IMG/VR virus record: IMGVR_UViG_3300031576_000010
Location: 1 to 64,000 of that record
Source: a virus
DNA length: 64,000 nt
Strand: one strand, 5' to 3'
Every line of letters starts with the position of its first letter. The stretch's first letter is position 1. The translations under genes were made by a program, and so were the position numbers. The notes beneath the pieces were generated by a model. The model worked only from the letters and a program-made list of their open reading frames with translations. It made no database searches and was not told where the DNA came from. Shown in pieces: positions 33,814 through 41,915 of the stretch.

Positions 33814-34505
33814 ACACCCTCTTCGCGTACAGGAAGGCCACGATTACGCCTGAACCGCACATACTCATCAGCAGTCTTGTCCTGCTTCTGGAGATTGCAC
33901 GGCGGGCATGCACAGCAAAGATTCTCAACCAGGTTTGATGCTCCTTGCCTGAACACCGGGATCTTGTGATCCACATGAAAAGACGTACCCAACGGAACGC
34001 CGCAGTAGAAACACGACCCAGCCTGCCGCTCGTAGATGGCCGTGACCACTGCTTGCGTCACTGTGCCGGCGAGGTCAGCCTTCCGAGCGCGGCGATTGCG
34101 TACGTGGCAGCGCACCTTTTCTTTGTTTGCCTTCTTCCACTCACGGAGTCTGATTCGCTCCTCTGGTGTCCTGCTGCGACGCGCTGCCCTCTCCCGCTCC
34201 TTCTCAATATTGTCCTTAACCCAAGAGGTCGCCGCCGCTCGGACCTTTCTCTTGTTCTCCGGCCTGATGTACCACTGATTGAACTTGGTCCAACACCGTT
34301 CCGCGTATCGCTTGTGGTACTCCCGATCGCTAGCGCGCTTTCGCTCGACATTGGTCTCACGCCAGCGGGCAACACGGGCGACGACACAGACGCAACACTG
34401 GCTACACAAGCCATCCGAAGATGCTGACTTGCGATGGAAAAACTTGGAGGTGGCCGGCTTTTCCTCGCCGCACTTCGAGCACTGCTTCATCGCCGATCGC
34501 GTCAT
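33810..34505 (-). CDS. HNH homing endonuclease, CSKCGEEKP family
   Basis: 231 residues. An N-terminal zinc motif (CSKCGEEKPATSKFFHRK, CSQCC) is followed by a long basic helical arm and an HNH core: GSCFYCGVPL, FHVDHKIPVFRQGASNLVEN, CPPCNLQKQ. Its ATG overlaps the previous gene's stop and its stop overlaps the next gene's start, so it sits in the late operon without disturbing translation coupling. It is less GC-rich than its neighbours. It is related to the genes at 30018 and 60811. Confidence 0.85.
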   Translation of the reverse strand: MTRSAMKQCSKCGEEKPATSKFFHRKSASSDGLCSQCCVCVVARVARWRETNVERKRASDREYHKRYAERCWTKFNQWYIRPENKRKVRAAATSWVKDNIEKERERAARRSRTPEERIRLREWKKANKEKVRCHVRNRRARKADLAGTVTQAVVTAIYERQAGSCFYCGVPLGTSFHVDHKIPVFRQGASNLVENLCCACPPCNLQKQDKTADEYVRFRRNRGLPVREEGV

Positions 34506-35575
34506 GATAGCAACCCGGGCCGCCCGGCCGTTCGGTTCCGGAGGGTTCGGTCGTTGACGAATCCGATCGACGTGCCCGCATTTGACAGGACGCGGAACTC
34601 GAACGTCAGCAAGTAGGTGAAGGCGTCGACCAGTTCGGTCAGGAACCCGCTGGCCAGGTAGACCCTGAGCGTCACGGTCCTGGGGGTCCGGACCTCCGGT
34701 GACTCGGTCCGGATGAAGTCGGCCGCGACCTCCCGGACGAGCGCCGGCTCATTGGCGAACAGGATGAGGGCTGGCACAACGAAATCGTCGAGTGCAACGG
34801 TGAAATCGTACGGCTGTGTCAGGGACGGGTTGACCGCCCGAAACACGACCGACACGCTGGCGTCTGGATCGAACGGGGCGCCGTCGTAGATGACGAACGA
34901 GTTGGCCCGCACGACCACCCTGTTGCGCACGCGCGTGAGCCGCAGGATGCCGCCCCGCGTATCGTTCGGGACGATGACGTTCTCGACCGTCGCATCCCCC
35001 ATCACGCACGTGATCCGGAAGATGTGGCGGAAACGTGGCGGTAGAGACGCGTCGAACTCGCGCGACACACGGAAGTAGTTGGATGCGTCGACCCGCAGCT
35101 CGAAGTCGAAGAACCGGGTGGTAGCGGCGGGCGGCAGCCCCACCACATTCGTGATGATGTCGAACGAGACCTGCGTCTCGACGATCGGGTCGAACGTCAG
35201 GACGGACGTCAGGACCGCCGAGCTGTTGACGGTCGTGCCGGACCGAAGGCGTAGATCATCGTCCTGCACGACTGTGCCCGACCCCGTCGTACTCGCCGTC
35301 CACTTGGTCGGGTCGATCACGACACCCGTGAAGCTATCGTCCCGGCTGGTGTCGATGAAGACGTTCGGCAGCCCATCCGTCGTTCCACCGATCAACGTCA
35401 GGATGGTGCCGCCCTCGATCGGCCCATCCACCACCGCCTCGATGATGGCGGGGGGCGTCGGCGAAGGTGGCGGTAGCTGCGTGCATACTTGGAACCCCTG
35501 ACTAACTACGGAATCGATAGTGGCTTCGCCAAAAGACGCGCCACTGTCGAATCCCTCGCCAGGAAAGTCCGCCAC
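34502..35575 (-). CDS. Tail structural protein, paralogue of 36704-37627
   Basis: 357 residues starting MADFPGEGFDSGASFGEA. A GGTILTLIGG segment is followed by a lectin-like region with KWTASTTGSGTVVQDDDLRL and VDASNYFRVSRE, and an ending DRTLRNRTAGRPGLLS. The gene two steps upstream has the same order (KWTASTNGAGSA, IDANNYAQIARK, DPVLRNLRAGRPGFTR), so the two are duplicates. The sugar-binding-like jelly-roll suggests a receptor-binding or virion decoration part. Function is inferred from fold only. Confidence 0.6.
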   Translation of the reverse strand: MADFPGEGFDSGASFGEATIDSVVSQGFQVCTQLPPPSPTPPAIIEAVVDGPIEGGTILTLIGGTTDGLPNVFIDTSRDDSFTGVVIDPTKWTASTTGSGTVVQDDDLRLRSGTTVNSSAVLTSVLTFDPIVETQVSFDIITNVVGLPPAATTRFFDFELRVDASNYFRVSREFDASLPPRFRHIFRITCVMGDATVENVIVPNDTRGGILRLTRVRNRVVVRANSFVIYDGAPFDPDASVSVVFRAVNPSLTQPYDFTVALDDFVVPALILFANEPALVREVAADFIRTESPEVRTPRTVTLRVYLASGFLTELVDAFTYLLTFEFRVLSNAGTSIGFVNDRTLRNRTAGRPGLLS

Positions 35576-35576
35576 G

Positions 35577-35735
35577 CTACTCCTCGCACTGGTTCATTTC
35601 TTGAGCTTGTGCCGACGGATCTGGTGAACCCTCACCAAATACCGGCGCCTCGAACGGTTCTCCAGACGGGGGATCGGGCGGTCCTTCGCCGAACGATGTT
35701 GTCGGATCAAACCCCTCTCCCGGGAAGTCGGCCAC
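35577..35735 (-). CDS. Very small proline/glycine-rich protein, 52 aa
   Basis: GTG 35735 gives VADFPGEGFDPTTSFGEGPP, nearly the same N-terminus as the next gene (MADFPGEGFDSGASFGEA), followed by an acidic proline-rich tail. It appears to be a partial duplicate of that gene's 5' end. Whether it is translated is uncertain. Confidence 0.45.
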   Translation of the reverse strand: MADFPGEGFDPTTSFGEGPPDPPSGEPFEAPVFGEGSPDPSAQAQEMNQCEE

Positions 35736-35736
35736 G

Positions 35737-36699
35737 CTACACCACTGGGACGCTGCCGTCCCAAGGCAGCACCACATCGCCGACGATCACCTTGGTCCTC
35801 GTCCCACCATCGGAGAGCGTGGACATGTTGGCCCGGACCGTCCCCTTCCAGCGCATCTGCGAGCCGAAGCCCTTCCAACCGAGCGAGCTGGCCGTGGACG
35901 TGTCCCGTCCATACGGGATCGGGAAGTGGTTGTCGTCTCCGTCGTAGGGATTCGACCCGGCCCCGTTAGGCGCGATCGTACCGCCGCTACGACGGTACTC
36001 TAACGCGGGCATGTCCACGAACAGCTCAGGTCCGCCGGGACCGACCGTATTCTTGTTGAACCAACCAACAGGTCCGCCGGTGGCGGCAAGGCTCGTACTC
36101 ACGAGCGTCGTGGCTGAGGCCGCTTCGACGTAGTAGACGGCCGGATCGGCGTCCACCGAGTTGAAACTGCCAGCAGCCAGCGGCTCAAAGACGATGGCGG
36201 TCGGGTTTGCGCCGGTCCCGTTCGTTACGCAGAAGAACCAGAACGCGAACGGCGCCGCGTTGTCCGCTCCGATGTGGATCCTGTAGGACGCGGCTGCCGC
36301 GAACAGCGTGGTGCCGACCGTGGTGGTGCCGAAGAGATTCTCGTCGTCGGTGGCGGTCGGCTTGTCGTCCGCGTCGCCGGCCGTCAGCGTGAACCCGTCC
36401 TCGGCCGACATCGTGATCCACCAGAACGCCTCGCCCGAGCTGCCGCGCTGGCAGCAGAACTCACGCCGCGGCACGGCTGAGGGCGGCTGCCGGATGCAGA
36501 ACCAGGCGCGCGAGTTGTTCATGCCGCCCGCCCCAGCGCCGGCAGTCGTGATCCCGTCGGACGCTGCGAAGAACGTGGTGCCGTCGCCTGACGATCGCAC
36601 CACCCAGCCGGCCGACTTCAGCAGTTCCTTGAGCAAGAAGACGGCCTCGGCGCCGCCGTTTGCACCACCCGCGTTGTTCACGTCAAATTGGTACGCCAT
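35737..36699 (-). CDS. Virion-associated protein, 320 aa
   Basis: ATG 36699 was chosen over upstream in-frame codons because it sits right after the previous stop and reads MAYQFDVNNAGGANGGAEAV. Residues 10-60 (FLLKELLKSAGWVVRSSGDG) and the aromatic EAFWWITMSAED segment resemble phage tail proteins that hold short alpha/beta domains. There is no firm family. It stands in the late operon between two paralogous genes. Confidence 0.6.
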   Translation of the reverse strand: MAYQFDVNNAGGANGGAEAVFLLKELLKSAGWVVRSSGDGTTFFAASDGITTAGAGAGGMNNSRAWFCIRQPPSAVPRREFCCQRGSSGEAFWWITMSAEDGFTLTAGDADDKPTATDDENLFGTTTVGTTLFAAAASYRIHIGADNAAPFAFWFFCVTNGTGANPTAIVFEPLAAGSFNSVDADPAVYYVEAASATTLVSTSLAATGGPVGWFNKNTVGPGGPELFVDMPALEYRRSGGTIAPNGAGSNPYDGDDNHFPIPYGRDTSTASSLGWKGFGSQMRWKGTVRANMSTLSDGGTRTKVIVGDVVLPWDGSVPVV

Positions 36700-36703
36700 T
36701 GTT

Positions 36704-37627
36704 TCACCTCGTGAAGCCGGGCCGACCAGCCCGGAGGTTTCGGAGGACCGGGTCGTTCGTGATGGCGATTGAGACGGCACCACTCAATGGCGCCAGCACG
36801 GTGAAGCGGGCGGCGTCATCGTAGGTGAACGCGTTGGTGAAGACGGGCAAGATGGCCGAGCATATCGCCATCTTGATCGCGACCGTCTCGACCCGAGCGC
36901 CTGGTGGCGTCGTGCCGAGAACCCGATCGCTCGTGATCGGATTGGCGTCTAGCATCGGCTCGGCGCCGAACACCACCATCGTGTGGACGAAGAAGTCGTC
37001 GAAGTCGGTGGCGATCGCGTAGGCGGCCGTGAGGTTTCCGACCGTGATGCGCGCGCTCGCGGCGGTCGTGGGAAACCCGCTGCGCCGCAACACCTCGGTC
37101 GTGCCGGCCAGCAGGTAGACGGTTGAACCGGCCCGGATGATTCGCAGGCTCCCGGACAGATCGGAAGTAGACAGGAAGGCCGACTCGATCGTCACGCCCG
37201 CCACCACTACCGTGACCTCGTAGCGGTTGCCGAACGACCCACCCGTCTTGCGCGCGATCTGCGCGTAGTTGTTGGCGTCGATGAAGAGGCGGACGGCCGC
37301 CATCTCGATCGGGCTGGCGGCCGGCAAGGCCGCCACATCGGTCTGGACGTCGAACTCGACCTCGATGTCGGTGTCGAGCAAGGTGGCGACCGAGTCGATG
37401 CGCGCGTAGCTGCCCGCTACCGCGCCTGTCGACAGATGGAGGCGACCGCCCGATTGTGTGGCGGCCGAGCCCGCCCCATTGGTCGAGGCGGTCCACTTGG
37501 CCGGGTTGATCGAACCGGCCGCAAAGTCGTCGTCGCAAGCGATGTCGAGCAGGTTGTTGGGGCTCGCGATCTCGACAGACGTGCCGCCCGTCACTGGTCC
37601 GGCTGTCGGCGTGATGAAGTCGGTCAT
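36704..37627 (-). CDS. Tail structural protein, paralogue of 34502-35575
   Basis: 307 residues. It starts MTDFITPTAGPVTGGTSVEI, an IPT/TIG-like beginning, then a jelly-roll-like region (NPAKWTASTNGAGS, RLFIDANNYAQIARKTGGSF) and ends DPVLRNLRAGRPGFTR. The shared order with 34502-35575 shows an old duplication. A carbohydrate-binding virion part is plausible. Confidence 0.6.
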   Translation of the reverse strand: MTDFITPTAGPVTGGTSVEIASPNNLLDIACDDDFAAGSINPAKWTASTNGAGSAATQSGGRLHLSTGAVAGSYARIDSVATLLDTDIEVEFDVQTDVAALPAASPIEMAAVRLFIDANNYAQIARKTGGSFGNRYEVTVVVAGVTIESAFLSTSDLSGSLRIIRAGSTVYLLAGTTEVLRRSGFPTTAASARITVGNLTAAYAIATDFDDFFVHTMVVFGAEPMLDANPITSDRVLGTTPPGARVETVAIKMAICSAILPVFTNAFTYDDAARFTVLAPLSGAVSIAITNDPVLRNLRAGRPGFTR

Positions 37628-37628
37628 G

Positions 37629-37826
37629 CTACTTCTCGAACTCGATGCCGATTGTTCGGCGGTTCCCAGCGGTTTCGTGTGCGGTCCACGTGAACCGTGC
37701 CCCTTCCACGATCAGACCCCGCTGGTCGGTTGGGACGTACTCGTACCACAGCACTGCCCGGTCGGTCGTTCCATCCTGTGTCGTGACGTCCGCGACGAAG
37801 ACGCGCGCGAGGCATCGCACCACCAC
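37629..37826 (-). CDS. Small virion-associated protein, 65 aa, 5' end uncertain
   Basis: VVRCLARVFVADVTTQDGTT followed by AVLWYEYVP and FTWTAHETAGNRRTIGIEFE looks like a small beta protein. Upstream codon use is good for about 15 more codons in the same frame, but the only clear start (ATG 37912, MDANLQKRRRGEDNAAG) is in another frame. A frameshift near 37,850 or an unusual start is possible. The 86 bp between 37827 and 37912 hold nothing else. Confidence 0.45.
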   Translation of the reverse strand: MVVRCLARVFVADVTTQDGTTDRAVLWYEYVPTDQRGLIVEGARFTWTAHETAGNRRTIGIEFEK

Positions 37827-37912
37827 ACCACGCAGTCGTCTGATGGGATCGGTAACTCCGTCCCCGCCGCATTGTCCTCACCCCTTCTTCTTTTTTGAAG
37901 ATTTGCATCCAC

Positions 37913-39334
37913 CTACACCACCGTGAGCGTCACGTTCGTGCTGGAGATCCTTCCGTACGATGCCTTGTCGATCGGGATGTCGGCGGGCGCGGCGCCCGAC
38001 CCGATGATCCGGAACACCGTGAACACCAGGTTGTCGACCCCCGCGATCTTCCGGACCTCCGCGTTCACGTCCGACTGCTCGTCGTCGTCACCAAGCCCCT
38101 GCCCGTTGATGAACGCGACGATCGATGAGACGGCCGCCGCCACCCCGTTGACCGAGTTGGTGCCGGCCAGGAACGAGATGTTGCCGGCGATCTCGACGTC
38201 GATCTCGGTCCCCTCCTTGAACAGGAGGTCGCGACCGAACACGAACCGGTCCGGGTTGACGAACTCGTCCTGTAGGGTCTGGGGGAGCGTGTTGTAGTTG
38301 TAGGTCACGTTGATGCTGGCGCCGATCGTGGGCGCCGCACCCCCCGCGATGAACACGACCGCGTCCTGCGCGCGGATCGAACCAGCGTTCGGACCCGTGT
38401 CCTTCAGCAAGACGTAGTCGACCCCCTGGATGAACGCGGGGCCGCCCGCGTCGACCGACGCGACCGACGAGACGGGTTGGCGGTCCAGCACAACCATCTG
38501 GCCGACCCCCAGGAAGGTGTGCGACTCGGTCGTCGACACGAGCGACTGGCCGATCAAGTACGCGTCCACCGCGCCCGCGTTGGTGGTGGCGCGCGTGAGG
38601 AGCGGGTCCTGCCCGAACACCATCCCGACCCCCTCGACCGATGTGAACAGGTCGTCGACGTCGCGGCTCAGGCCGAACGGGGTCGAAATGTCGGTGCCGG
38701 CGATCGCGACGAACAGGCGCTCGGCGAACCGCTCGTTCGACTCGCGGTCCGCCCCGTTGATCGTCCGGACCCGGTTGGTCACCTGGTCGAAGCCGGGCAG
38801 GCTGGTCTGCATTTGGGTGATGCGACCTGGCCCCACGTTCCCCGCCTCCCCCACCGCAATCGCCTCGATCGCAACCTCCAGCTCGTAGAAGTTGGTCGCG
38901 GCATTGAAGTAGAGGGCGGCGGTGGCGGACGGGAGCGTTTGGGTCTCGGTCGTCCGAAACGTGATGGCGCGCCCGAGCGTCGCGTCCACGTTGGTGGCGA
39001 GCGGGAAGTTGATCGGGACGGTGAGGTCGGAGCCGGGCGCGATCCTCGCCTGGAAGATGACGGACCCGGCCGCCCGGGTGCCAGACGACCGGAGCAACTG
39101 CTCGTTGAACGCGTACTCGTCCAGCTCCTGCTCGGTGAAATCGCCGACGTTCAGGAGCGACATGATCAGGCTGAGGCGCCGGATCCTGTCGTTCTGCGGC
39201 TCCATGGTGGTGGAGACGGGCGCGATCGTGTCGTGGATGGGGCCGACATCGACGTCCAGGCTGGGGTTCCGGTCGAGCACCGCCGTCTTGATCTGCTCCT
39301 CGAATTCAGCGGCCGTGATCTTTGCGATCGCCAT
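37913..39334 (-). CDS. Baseplate J-like protein
   Basis: 473 residues starting MAIAKITAAEFEEQIKTAVL. The length, the RAAGSVIFQARIAPGSDLTV segment, the NVGPGRI turn and the C-terminal repeats (DINVEIAG-type EIDVEIAGNISFLAGTNS) match the baseplate J/gp6/gp47 family that forms the baseplate wedge ring of contractile tails. It is followed downstream by a gp25-like gene in the order usual for such baseplates. Confidence 0.75.
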   Translation of the reverse strand: MAIAKITAAEFEEQIKTAVLDRNPSLDVDVGPIHDTIAPVSTTMEPQNDRIRRLSLIMSLLNVGDFTEQELDEYAFNEQLLRSSGTRAAGSVIFQARIAPGSDLTVPINFPLATNVDATLGRAITFRTTETQTLPSATAALYFNAATNFYELEVAIEAIAVGEAGNVGPGRITQMQTSLPGFDQVTNRVRTINGADRESNERFAERLFVAIAGTDISTPFGLSRDVDDLFTSVEGVGMVFGQDPLLTRATTNAGAVDAYLIGQSLVSTTESHTFLGVGQMVVLDRQPVSSVASVDAGGPAFIQGVDYVLLKDTGPNAGSIRAQDAVVFIAGGAAPTIGASINVTYNYNTLPQTLQDEFVNPDRFVFGRDLLFKEGTEIDVEIAGNISFLAGTNSVNGVAAAVSSIVAFINGQGLGDDDEQSDVNAEVRKIAGVDNLVFTVFRIIGSGAAPADIPIDKASYGRISSTNVTLTVV

Positions 39335-39337
39335 TCC

Positions 39338-39763
39338 CTACTCTCCAGTGACCGGCGAGATGGAACCGCCGCGCGCGATCTCCTCGCCCGCCTTCGTCGT
39401 GATGGCGGCCCGGAAGATGACGGTGGTGGGGTCGGAGTCGTCGATGCGCGCCTGGTTGAACGCGAGCCTCGCGACCGTCTCGTTCTTCGCGAGGACGGCG
39501 CGAATGCGACGCTGGATACCGATCCAGCGGTCTACCGCGGCCGAAATCCGCTCCATCACGGAGAACGCGACCATCTCGGGCGAGTCGGGCACCGATCCAA
39601 CCAGGCTGACGATCGACGCGCCGAACCCGTTCGCTTGCGTCTCGATCGACAGCAGCTCGCTGAAGTCCTGCCGGGTCTTCGCTAACCCGGAGATCGTCAG
39701 GGGGCGACCGGTCGCATCATCGACCACCCAGTCGCCGTTCTTGATGAAGAGTGAAAGGGCCAT
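39338..39763 (-). CDS. Baseplate wedge protein, gp25/W-like
   Basis: 141 residues: MALSLFIKNGDWVVDDATGR, then KTRQDFSELLSIETQANGFG and a C-terminal strand pair. Size, the early DW-V strand, and position next to the J-like gene fit the gp25/GpW baseplate wedge family. The assignment depends partly on context. Confidence 0.6.
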   Translation of the reverse strand: MALSLFIKNGDWVVDDATGRPLTISGLAKTRQDFSELLSIETQANGFGASIVSLVGSVPDSPEMVAFSVMERISAAVDRWIGIQRRIRAVLAKNETVARLAFNQARIDDSDPTTVIFRAAITTKAGEEIARGGSISPVTGE

Positions 39764-39772
39764 TCGTTCGCC

Positions 39773-40246
39773 TCACGCGGCTGGGGTGACCAGCTCCACG
39801 ATGATGATCTCGATGAGGGCGCAGACGTCGTCCAGCAGGGTTGTCAGGCTGTTGAGCCGGTCGATCTCCGTGTTGATGTCGTCGATGATGCCGGTGTATT
39901 CGCGGGCCCGGTAGAGCAGGTTGTCGAGCGTGGCCTTGAGCGACTCGATGATCTCCTGGGGGGCCGACAGGAAATCGCCGAACTGCGCGCACGTGTTCAC
40001 CAGCCTGGCGACACCGGTCGGGTAGAACGAGAGGCCCTCGGTGATTGGTGCGAGCGCGCTCTCGTAGAGCGTCTGGACCGTCTCCAGCTTGATGGTTTGG
40101 AGCTGGACCTGGGTCCGGTTGACCAGCAATTTGGTCACGCGGAAGTCGGCAACCGCTTTCTGGGCGGTCGCGGCATCACAGACGGCCCGGAGGGTCGCGA
40201 CCGACAGGGTCCGCAAGATGGTGGCGACGCAGGGTTCCAGGGCCAT
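39773..40246 (-). CDS. Helical structural protein, 157 aa
   Basis: Begins MALEPCVATILRTLSVATLR and is almost wholly helical, with long coiled-coil-like stretches (NLLYRAREYTGIIDDINTEI). It is the first gene after the late promoter motif at 40275-40290. Probably a baseplate component, family unknown. Confidence 0.55.
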   Translation of the reverse strand: MALEPCVATILRTLSVATLRAVCDAATAQKAVADFRVTKLLVNRTQVQLQTIKLETVQTLYESALAPITEGLSFYPTGVARLVNTCAQFGDFLSAPQEIIESLKATLDNLLYRAREYTGIIDDINTEIDRLNSLTTLLDDVCALIEIIIVELVTPAA

Positions 40247-40274
40247 CGGGCTCCTACGATACCGCCCAACCGAG

Positions 40275-40290
40275 CGGAACTTTAGAAGTC
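40275..40290 (-). promoter_or_regulatory. Candidate late promoter motif
   Basis: On the - strand it reads GACTTCTAAAGTTCCG, ending 28 bp before the ATG at 40246. Near-identical copies occur at 56492-56507 and 62461-62476, each in front of a leftward gene. Confidence 0.6.
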
Positions 40291-40294
40291 CAGG

Positions 40295-40762
40295 TCACAG
40301 GAGGGTCGCGACCGTTGGGCCCGGGAACGTGACCGTAACCGTGAGGGTCCAGGCGTGGATCGCGGCCGCCACGTTGGCCGCCACCTCCGCGGATGTCGCG
40401 GCCGCCACGCCCGTCGCAAACACGGCGGCCAGCAGGCTGGAGAGGCCGGGGGGCGCGAGCGTCACGACCCCCGCGCCGAACAGGACCGGCGGCACCATCC
40501 AGAACGCCTGGAACGCCAGCTCCATGGCGGACAGGGTAGTGGTACCCAGAGACGCCACCCCTCCTGCGAATGCGGCGGCCAGCGCGCCAGCCAGCACCCC
40601 CTCCTCCAGGCCGGTGAACGCGGGAATGACCCCGTTGGCCGTCGCGACCGCCGCGTAATCGGCGTACCCGCTTGCCCACGAGGCTGCCGCGTCGGCCATG
40701 TCGCTGGAGCCCGCGAACACGCCCAGCAGCCCAGACGTCAACGTGGTGGGGTCGAGGGGCAC
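40295..40762 (-). CDS. Alanine-rich structural protein, 155 aa
   Basis: MPLDPTTLTSGLLGVFAGSS followed by alanine/glycine-rich helices and a C-terminal WTLTVTVTFPGPTVATLL strand. The hydrophobic helices are weak candidates for membrane contact. It is placed in the baseplate cluster, with no family recognised. Confidence 0.55.
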   Translation of the reverse strand: MPLDPTTLTSGLLGVFAGSSDMADAAASWASGYADYAAVATANGVIPAFTGLEEGVLAGALAAAFAGGVASLGTTTLSAMELAFQAFWMVPPVLFGAGVVTLAPPGLSSLLAAVFATGVAAATSAEVAANVAAAIHAWTLTVTVTFPGPTVATLL

Positions 40763-40763
40763 G

Positions 40764-41915
40764 CTAGGGGGTCCCGGGCGACGCGAGCTTCTGGGTGAAC
40801 GACACGTCCGACAGGATCGCGTTGGACGTCAGGTACGTGGCCTTGAGGGCCGACAGGGTCGCGAGGGTCGCGGGGTTGAACGAGGCCGGCCCCATGGCGG
40901 TCGCGATGACCGCGCTGTTGAGCGCATCCATGAGGGCCTGTAGGAACTGGTTGAGCTGGACGCCCAACGGCACGTTCTCGATGGCGCCAGGACCCCCCAG
41001 CTTGATGGTGGTGGAAGGCTGGAGCACGAAATCGCGGAACTGCGCGAGGAACGGGCTCGACAGCCCCGTCAGCTTGACGCCCAGCACGGTCGCGAGGGCC
41101 GACAGGGTGGCCTCCACGTTGCCGAGCGCGTCCACCTCCAGCTCGAACGCGACGGTCGCGCCAGCCGCATCGTAGACGCGTACGTGGGCGCGGAGCGGCC
41201 CCCCTCCCGATCCAACCGTTGGGGCGAACGGGGTCATGTCGTCCACCACATCCCCGAACTTCGCGTCCACCACCGGGAGGGCGACGGGTCCGGCGTCGTG
41301 GGCCAGGTAGGTGCGGTGCTCTCGCAACGCCCCGCCCGACAGAGCCGACTCTTCCGTGTCGGTCGGGAGGAGTTGGCGGCGCACCTCCCCGAACCGCACC
41401 TCCGACCCGAACGCCGTGACCTTGTGGAGCGAGCCGTCCAGGATGCTTTCGAGCCGGTCACGCGACAGCGTGAGGGCGACAGGTCCGCCGGCAAGCCGTA
41501 GGGTGCCATCCGCCCCGCCCCAGATGGTCGCGCGGCCGGCCGACCGCAGCTCGTACTCGCCCGGCTTCAGCTCCCGGATGAGGAACTGGTCGGCCGCGTC
41601 CTCGTCGGCGAGCTGGCCGTAGTTGATCGCCTCGAAGTTGACGATGTGCATCGCGCCATCCATCCCCTGGACGAGCGTGACGGTGTCGCCAACCTGCGGC
41701 ATGAACCGGAACCAGCTCGACCGGCCCAGCGCGAACGAGAACTGGATCATCGGCAGCTTGACGTCGTCACGGACGCTGCCGCCCTGACGGATCCGAACCT
41801 TCAGGATACCGTTCCGCGCGTCGACCGCCGTGATGACGCCGTCGACAGCATCGCCCGGGATCTCATCACGAGACCCGTGGAAGGGATCCTCGTCACCAGG
41901 GATCGGTTCCCTCAT
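40764..41915 (-). CDS. Baseplate assembly / spike protein V-like
   Basis: 383 residues. The N-terminal domain (GVITAVDARNGILKVRIRQG and FRFMPQVGDTVTLVQGMDG) fits the OB-fold of baseplate V/gp45-type spike proteins, whose trimers puncture the membrane. Strand-rich later parts (YELRSAGRATIWGGADGTLR) suit a beta-prism stem. It lies next to the hub-like gene, as usual in contractile phages, and overlaps it by 4 bp. Confidence 0.65.
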   Translation of the reverse strand: MREPIPGDEDPFHGSRDEIPGDAVDGVITAVDARNGILKVRIRQGGSVRDDVKLPMIQFSFALGRSSWFRFMPQVGDTVTLVQGMDGAMHIVNFEAINYGQLADEDAADQFLIRELKPGEYELRSAGRATIWGGADGTLRLAGGPVALTLSRDRLESILDGSLHKVTAFGSEVRFGEVRRQLLPTDTEESALSGGALREHRTYLAHDAGPVALPVVDAKFGDVVDDMTPFAPTVGSGGGPLRAHVRVYDAAGATVAFELEVDALGNVEATLSALATVLGVKLTGLSSPFLAQFRDFVLQPSTTIKLGGPGAIENVPLGVQLNQFLQALMDALNSAVIATAMGPASFNPATLATLSALKATYLTSNAILSDVSFTQKLASPGTP

